From Gordionus sp. m RMFG-2023 (Eukaryota; Nematomorpha; Gordioida; Chordodea; Parachordodidae), in assembly GCF_954871325.1 (NCBI RefSeq), contig NC_088776.1, positions 28,134,508 to 28,198,507 of the forward strand: a stretch of DNA of 64,000 bases. The letters run 5' to 3'. The translations under genes were made by a program, and so were the position numbers. Under the pieces are notes generated by a model. That model was not told the DNA's origin and made no database searches. It saw only the letters and a program-made list of their open reading frames with translations. Below, piece after piece: positions 60,801 to 64,000 of the stretch. Numbering within the stretch: the first letter of the stretch is position 1; each line of letters opens with the position of its first letter.

Positions 60801-62803
60801 TCCACTCCACTAAAAGCCATCTGAAAATGAATAAGCAACATCAATAATAATATAATACTATTAAGTTGTAATTTAGATAATTAAAGCAGTAGATCCATCC
60901 CTACATAAAAAAATTAAAAGCAAGGAATTTTCTAAGCCTATAATTATAACAAAATTTTATACGAAAATATTAACATTTAAAAATATCATTACTAGAATAT
61001 TTTTTTTACTATTAGAAAAATATTCCAATGTAATCTAAAATATTAGAATATTCTTAGGAACACTAGGTACATGTCATTTTTTCGGTATGTTATTTTCTTT
61101 CTTCTAAAACGGTGTTCACCATAATTTTGCTCAACACCGGCAAAACGTCCTTGATCACATTATCCTATTCATATAGCCATCTCTGCCCCGACTTATAACT
61201 GCTTGTTTTCGCCAAGTACTCCCACCTCGACATCCTATACCTGTGGCAGTTCATGGTCAAAGTCCTTTACCATTTGGATGGGCATAATTGTAGCATCATA
61301 CAATACAGTACTGGTGTCGTTTTCTATAAGTTCTATTACTTTCTATGCTGGCCGGTTACTTTGAGGTCGATTTATCCGTCTAAAAATTAAAACTTAGGCA
61401 AGCCCTCTGCAACCTACATAAAACCTCCACTTCTGCCAATTCGTTGGCAGATTCCCAATCGATTAAATTTCTAAATGATATAATAAAATCATAGTCCCCT
61501 CTAATTATTTCCTCTCTTTTCGATTTTTATGGACTGAAACATAGCCAGGGTTGAAGGCATTTTTTTCAAATAAACTATTTTAATTAAATCCAAATAATAA
61601 CCATAATGCTGCGCCGAATGTATTATCACAAATAGAAAACAATAAAAACATTACGGCTCATGAAACGCGCAAAAAATTTTAATAAAATTGGTAAAAAATT
61701 AAATTATTTGATAATTGCAATTTGACAAACACAATTTATGAATGGGACTTGGAAAATATTAATTTTAAAAAAAATAATCGATTGACAATTAAATTTTAAC
61801 TAAGTTTAACAACAATTTTATTATAAAATATAAAGAGTTGAAAATCACATCTAAATTTCTAGCGTAGTAAAAATATAAATGAACCGCAAAATAGTTTTAA
61901 CTGGGGGTTTGAACCGACCCGGAGAAGAAAAGAAAAAAATTTGAACCCGAATCGAAACTGAACCCTGTTTATAAAATTTTCGAAACCCTGAACCGAACCC
62001 GGAAATTTTATTTGAGCCCGGGTTCAACCGGGTTCAGTGTATTGTTCAAATTAATATAAGATATTTGTATAATTGTAAATATAAATATTACTAATTTACT
62101 TGACATTTTATAATATTTTTAAATTTCCAATTAAGTGTTAATAAATTTTAAAGAACTTAATTCATTTACGCCATTTATTTTTAATTTTAAACTTATTCTC
62201 AAAAATTATAAGGAAAATGAAAATGAACAGGTCAAAGTAAAAATTATTATATTGGATATTGTTAATTTAAAGAAATACGTCTAAATAAATTTTTTTAAAT
62301 CTATACATGACTATGCTTTGTATTTATAATTATATTTTGCCTAAATAAAAAAAAAATTTTATACCCAAATTTATGTCTAGTTTTTTAATTATGATTTAAA
62401 TATAATATTTTTTTTATCAATTCAAAAATTCTTAATAGAGCTGAACCCGGAACCAAACCCGGGTTCAAAAATATTTCCCTGAACCAAACCCACCTATTTT
62501 TTTTAACCTCAAACCGAACCAAATCCGAGTAAAATTTTGCCGGGTTCCGCATCCCTGGTTTTAAGGTTAAAATTATACATTGATTTTGCAGACCTCTATT
62601 ATCATATCCATAGAAGTGAAATTTATATTTTGAAAATAGTTTCAATCGATGCCGTAGGAAATTGTAAAATATAAAATAAATAAATCAACATTATAAAAAA
62701 TATACCCATATCTTTGTGATTGATAATCGAAAGTCAATTCAGAATACTTAGGAATACGTTTTTTGGAGAAAATACCAATTCTTAATTTGCCATTAACGGT
62801 CCA
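39871..62803 (-). CDS. SETD2: SETD2/Set2-like histone H3K36 methyltransferase, 3' ten exons (partial)
   Basis: Exons (minus strand, in order): 62803-62706, 58548-58331, 58283-58126, 58082-57927, 57872-57693, 57647-57608, 49617-49437, 41237-40277, 40226-40093, 40039-39871. They sum to 2,295 nt, 764 codons plus stop, with frame and GT-AG kept at each joint. Exon 1 is the end of SET (WTVNGKLRIGIFSKKRIP, then SELTFDYQSQRYG with the catalytic-tyrosine motif FDY). Exon 2 is post-SET (CFCSSANCRGYI, zinc-binding cysteines). Exons 3-6 match the SETD2 middle region (KFCRLMIRTEK, GLNLMWTWMA, LLKLPITTKESLEKSKIPKV, EEWNNIK joined to EIYKIPKKK). Exons 7-8 are Asn/Ser/Tyr-rich low complexity. Exons 9-10 form a WW domain (LPENWKIAFDNISGKPYYYH, ITKQVQWDFP; W690, W713 of the partial protein). 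The enzyme trimethylates H3K36 behind elongating RNA polymerase II. AWS and most of SET lie upstream, unseen. No SRI domain follows WW. Confidence 0.9.
41899..42665. mobile_element. hAT derivative with perfect 8-bp target duplication, BED remnant inside
   Basis: TTTAAAAT flanks both ends exactly (41,891-41,898 and 42,666-42,673). The inverted ends are TAGGGATGTGCCGAT and TAGGACTGTGCCGAT. Subterminal GATCCGATCCGATATT boxes repeat on both sides. On the minus strand (about 42,190-42,360) LWKYFTKDKDNF precedes a stretch homologous to the transposase C terminus, so the N-terminal BED finger and the C-terminal end abut with the middle deleted. It lies in a SETD2 intron. Sisters are at 56,213-56,756 and 56,825-57,440. 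Confidence 0.85.
42674..44490. other. AT-rich intron sequence with a G-run/C-run pair
   Basis: At about 42,808-42,833 a run of about ten G, TTCAA and a run of C form a potential hairpin. An ORF at 43,437-43,658 and a region near 44,080 (SSFLVSVERIL, vaguely hAT-like) carry no firm family signal. Confidence 0.25.
44500..44874 (+). other. Unassigned 124-codon open frame
   Basis: A hydrophobic N-terminal half (ALCTFYMIIL, KISLLTILPM) is followed by SSSSPNQKLADKFVKIEDPK and DGFYLRQRLAI, then stop. The final 35 residues look like genuine protein composition. It lies on the strand opposite SETD2, inside its intron. No family was recognised and no splice sites were assigned; it may be a decayed transposon piece. 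Confidence 0.3.
45598..45715 (+). ncRNA. Possible diverged 5S rRNA-like sequence
   Basis: AAGCTAAGCAG at about 45,648 equals the 5S internal A-box region. CCCGA lies exactly 21 bases upstream of it, as in metazoan 5S, and GAAC sits about four bases further upstream than expected. A GTTA block and an ACC block follow at roughly 5S-like spacing. The rest diverges strongly, so this could be a pseudogene, a 5S-derived SINE head or coincidence. Confidence 0.25.
45720..47640. other. Intron sequence, weak transposon traces
   Basis: The plus strand near 46,780-46,920 gives KRILKYHVDHV, then LPSQRNGCTKRIYSDEYRDE, faintly like an ISXO2/Merlin transposase (KYHxGH ... SDxW). It is too weak to call. A GC-richer patch at 46,150-46,330 has no recognised identity. 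Confidence 0.2.
47651..48374. mobile_element. hAT MITE, AACCGAACC type, with target duplication
   Basis: The ends CAGGGGTTAGAACC and (inverted) CAGGGATGGTTCGG, flanked by TTTTTAAT (47,643-47,650) and TTTTTAAC (48,375-48,382), 7 of 8 identical. Subterminal CCCGGGTT and AACCGAACC boxes. A close relative in the same orientation is at 61,902-62,557, sharing ATTAATATAAGATATTTGTA. No coding sequence. Confidence 0.8.
48961..49375 (+). repeat. 228-bp tandem duplication
   Basis: AATTATGTTATAATAAATTA starts at 48,961 and 49,189. The two copies share CACTAGTCTTTTTCACACTT and GGAGATATTGGGT and differ by a few substitutions and a 3-base gap (CCCAGATACT against CCTACT). They lie just 3' of SETD2 exon 7 within the intron. 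Confidence 0.85.
49630..51340. other. Intron sequence, one ambiguous ORF
   Basis: A minus-strand frame at 51,007-51,255 contains NDYYNRDSSSSSNARNDYCY and DEKSLYLINY, similar in style to SETD2 exon 8 (NISYDEKNLFNDDS). It could be an old exon duplicate or optional exon, but the phases I tried do not fit. Confidence 0.25.
51346..51690. repeat. hAT-like repeat with GGCCTGG and GACCCGACCC tips
   Basis: Left boxes CAGGCCTAATTTTTTTTGG and right boxes GACCCGACCCAACC/CACGGCCTGAAGC face each other around an AT-rich core. No coding sequence. Related in style to 1-110 and 39,190-39,310. Confidence 0.4.
52220..52900 (+). pseudogene. Gypsy-like gag-protease fragment
   Basis: NSCNFCGGYHKREIV (about 52,560) is a partial CCHC knuckle. 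MELDTGAVVSIINEKNWKTK (about 52,725) is an aspartic-protease active site. The frames are broken. This is a different gypsy family from the element at 17-23 kb, whose protease reads LFDTGAGISVIG. A terminal box GTGGGCAGTATT follows at 52,953. Confidence 0.55.
52951..53010. repeat. hAT-like tip, GTGGGCAGTATT...GTATCTTAAATACAAG
   Basis: AGTGGGCAGTATTGTAATA followed by the palindrome-like TTGTATCTTAAATACAAG matches the tip at 54,609. A matching opposite end was not found. Confidence 0.4.
53462..53640. repeat. hAT-like tip with iterated CGGCTAA/TTAGCCG boxes
   Basis: AGTGTTGCGTAATCGGCTAA starts a stretch in which TAGCCGA and CGGCTAA recur at least six times in both orientations over about 150 bases. 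Only this end was seen. The dense inverted boxes are typical of transposase-binding subterminal repeats. Confidence 0.5.
53900..54480 (-). pseudogene. Gypsy-like integrase fragment
   Basis: Minus strand: MIHQGHIRMIATKDI (about 54,270), matching the His-rich zinc-binding end of integrase, and IVSDSGPQFSSKEFNDFCEK (about 53,995), the 'sDxGpqFxSxeF' part of the DDE core with the second aspartate. Stops and frameshifts lie between. It is opposite in strand to the gag-protease fragment at 52.2-52.9 kb, so they need not come from one insertion. Confidence 0.65.
54600..54790. repeat. hAT-like tip with CTTGTATCTAAGATACAAG palindrome
   Basis: CAGAGTTGGGCAGTACTACG then CTTGTATCTAAGATACAAG, with further GTATCTAAGATC copies within 130 bases. 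Same family as 52,951. Confidence 0.5.
54800..55430. other. AT-rich intron sequence, nothing recognised
   Basis: A/T-rich, no motifs. Confidence 0.25.
55440..56110 (+). pseudogene. hAT transposase fragment (catalytic-region start)
   Basis: CTTTDLWFTKTRSFMGITTP at about 55,560 and RECGISDKLNDTLKDNVSCQ at about 55,730 match the 'TTDxWTs...sfxgvTxH...gixxKixxivtDNa' part of hAT transposases, including the first catalytic aspartate (TTDLW). The last DN is followed by broken sequence. Multiple stops. Confidence 0.6.
56213..56756 (+). mobile_element. 5'-truncated BED-type hAT derivative
   Basis: Homologous to 56,825-57,440 and 41,899-42,665. The right end CGGCACAGCCCTA is present; the left tip is missing, as homology starts near 56,213. 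It encodes MVSELWKYFTKGKDNF (BED finger start) and, about 15 codons later, STARDIDSPYRRSLFPENLE (hAT C-terminal end), so the middle of the transposase is deleted. Confidence 0.75.
56825..57440. mobile_element. BED-type hAT derivative with perfect 8-bp target duplication
   Basis: ATCCATTA flanks both sides exactly (56,817-56,824 and 57,441-57,448). The ends are TAGGGCTGTGCCGA and (inverted) TGGGGATGTGCCGG. Subterminal GGATCGGATAGG and ATCGGATCG boxes. Inside, WKYLQKTKIIL and similar frames keep the BED-coding stretch (57,185-57,250). It sits about 170 bp from a SETD2 exon. Confidence 0.85.
58700..59400. other. Intron sequence, nothing recognised
   Basis: AT-rich, with a slightly GC-richer patch (58,900-59,100) carrying the repeated phrase TACTTTTAATTCCAA. 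No coding motif. Confidence 0.25.
59410..60590 (-). pseudogene. Degenerate relative of the RLE retrotransposon
   Basis: Minus strand: LEKPNKYIRPIAIRNVFRR (about 60,470), LGIGINSGCEIA (60,370), SSSEGIQQGDTLGS (60,130), GINEMVKN (60,080), corresponding to the ORF at 11.9-14.7 kb (TKPDGGVRPIAIGSFFRR, LGFGVRGGCEVA, SSEEGIQQGDPLGP, GIHDLIKN). The YLDD box reads roughly WIDNG and is lost. Stops and frameshifts throughout. Confidence 0.75.
61070..61560. other. GC-richer island of unknown origin
   Basis: Clearly less AT-rich than its flanks. The minus frame near 61,450 reads DYDFIISFRNLIDWESANEL and AEVEVL, which looks protein-like. No family was recognised and the other frames are broken. It could be an old retroelement piece or a lost exon. 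Confidence 0.25.
61902..62557. mobile_element. hAT MITE, AACCGAACC type, with target duplication
   Basis: GTTTTAAC (61,894-61,901) and GTTTTAAG (62,558-62,565) are 7 of 8 identical. Same family and orientation as 47,651-48,374, including GAACCCGG subterminal boxes and the shared AT-rich core. It ends only about 150 bp from the SETD2 exon at 62,706. Confidence 0.75.
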
Positions 62804-64000
62804 CTATAATAATATTATAAATTAATGATTAGGTAAAATTAAGGCGAATGTAAGACTGAATCTAAGTATAAGGCTCTACGCTTACTGTGAGTTATTTTAA
62901 CGGTATATTTTAATGAAACATCCATTATCAATAAATAAAATCTGGATGGCTATTGCATAAACTATTTACATTTTTTTAGATAAAACAGTTGAATGGTAAG
63001 GTGAAAATTTAAAGTTGAAGAAAATTTAAAGTTGAAGTAAATTAGACGTGATATTTTTTGCAATATCTATATAATTAACCTTACACATTACCAAAATTTT
63101 GAAAATTGGAAAAGATGGCAAAAAATAAAAATGTAAAAAAAATATCATATGGCACAGAAAAAAAACTGTAATGCTCAGAATTTTTCAGAAGAAATATACT
63201 AAATAGCTCAGAAATTTTTGCTATAAAAGTATTATATTTTCAAATCAAAATTAATTAAATAAATTATTGAGATTTATTAATAATCCGTGTTCTAATGTCT
63301 AAGTCATGGCGAATTGGGGGAGGGGGAAGGGTTACAATTCTAAAATAATATCTTGACATCAAATGAAAGCTGATAAAGATATATTGAATACATTGATACT
63401 CAACACTTTGTTATCAGGGTAAGTGTTGGGGGTGAAAGGCGGTGAGGGGTGGGTAAAAAAATCTCGAGATAATATGTCGGGTGTTATATTTGATTAATTA
63501 AATAACATATATATTTATTAATAAATAATTGAACCTGTCGTTGACCATGTATTTAATTTACTTTATGTAAAAGAAATAAACACTATGGAAACGAAGAAAA
63601 AGTTTGTAATTGTCCTAGTTTTTGTTCAATTTATTACTAGTTTTCGTTTATTCTAAAATGTTATAAAATAAATTTGAACGCCAATCCACAATAATGCTTA
63701 TTGCTGATTGGTAGAATTTGAAAATAAGGCAAAATCATAAATAATAAATAAGGATTATTATATTTTTAATAACTTATTTTTTTAGGATTTAATTCTATTT
63801 TTTTAGACGTAAAAACAAATTCTAAATATTCTATTTTTTTTATAAAAACAAATTCTTAATTTCAATGTATAAATTTCTTAATTTTTCGGTAGTGTAATAC
63901 AAAATTAATAAAAATAAACTTTCAAAAATATTCAAGTGTCATTATTGTTTTGTTTAAGTGTTAGAGTACGAAGTATTAATATATATCTGAGTAAGTTAGA
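62804..64000. other. Upstream SETD2 intron or flank, no exon found
   Basis: The exon at 62,706-62,803 starts after ATTATAG, so an upstream exon must exist. I searched the minus strand for the NHSCxPNC and GWGLRA-type SET motifs and saw none. G-rich stretches occur at 63,310-63,345 and 63,425-63,455. The gene's 5' part probably lies beyond the window. Confidence 0.4.

Larger units (their letters stand above)
58549..62705 (-). other. SETD2 giant intron (4.2 kb) between SET and post-SET exons
   Basis: The donor at 62,705 (ATATGG|GTATAT) and acceptor at 58,549 (GTAAAG|T) rebuild the glycine codon GG+T of the conserved RYG-REPQKC joint. It contains a decayed RLE retrotransposon (59.4-60.6 kb) and a hAT element (61.9-62.6 kb). 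Confidence 0.8.

Noticed and set aside
62821-62940. SET-domain exon suggested by SKRRALYLDSVLHSP on the minus strand
   Set aside because: It lacks NHSC and does not join in frame to the exon at 62,803; probably coincidence.

Overview
The window is very AT-rich eukaryotic nuclear DNA. I read two cellular genes in it, both interrupted by GT-AG spliceosomal introns of about 39-54 bp. Almost everything else is decayed transposable elements: hAT, piggyBac and MULE DNA transposons, Ty3/gypsy LTR elements, an APE-type LINE and a restriction-like-endonuclease (RLE) non-LTR element. The gene families (a SETD2/Set2 H3K36 methyltransferase with a WW domain, and a DEK_C-SWIB protein) together with the transposon spectrum suggest a metazoan or close relative with an AT-rich genome. 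A parasitic lineage such as a myxozoan would fit, but that is a guess.

Layout. 0-0.9 kb holds a hAT (DUF4371-like) remnant. 1.30-2.49 kb (+) holds a complete compact gene for a 267-aa DEK_C + SWIB/MDM2 protein in ten exons, all nine introns 39-45 bp. 2.7-5.4 kb holds hAT-type elements and a piggyBac transposase remnant. 7.0-10.5 kb (-) is a Ty3/gypsy fragment joined to the 5' part of an APE-endonuclease LINE. 11.9-14.7 kb (-) is one uninterrupted 932-codon ORF of an RLE-type retrotransposon, the only intact large ORF here. 17.17-23.21 kb (+) is a Ty3/gypsy element with both LTRs and a 5-bp target duplication; it carries a 34-bp minisatellite in its leader and an arginine/serine-rich repeat between protease and RT. 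23.4-27.2 kb (-) is a second LINE copy split by a hAT insertion, followed by a MULE with long terminal inverted repeats (27.2-29.6 kb). 31-37 kb holds further hAT elements.

From 39,871 to 62,803 the minus strand carries the 3' part of a SETD2/Set2 gene. The ten exons keep one open frame of 764 codons across all junctions: end of SET, post-SET, the SETD2 low-charge middle region, a long low-complexity region, and a WW domain near the C terminus. Six introns are 43-54 bp and three are 4.2, 8.0 and 8.2 kb. The giant introns are filled with transposons, several with perfect or near-perfect 8-bp hAT target duplications. The upstream AWS/SET exons lie beyond position 64,000 or were not found.

The two cellular genes are both nuclear chromatin or transcription factors, but nothing in the sequence links their regulation. 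No tRNA gene, CRISPR array or bacterial operon was recognised. Exon boundaries were derived by hand from reading frame, GT/AG sites and family motifs, and need transcript confirmation.
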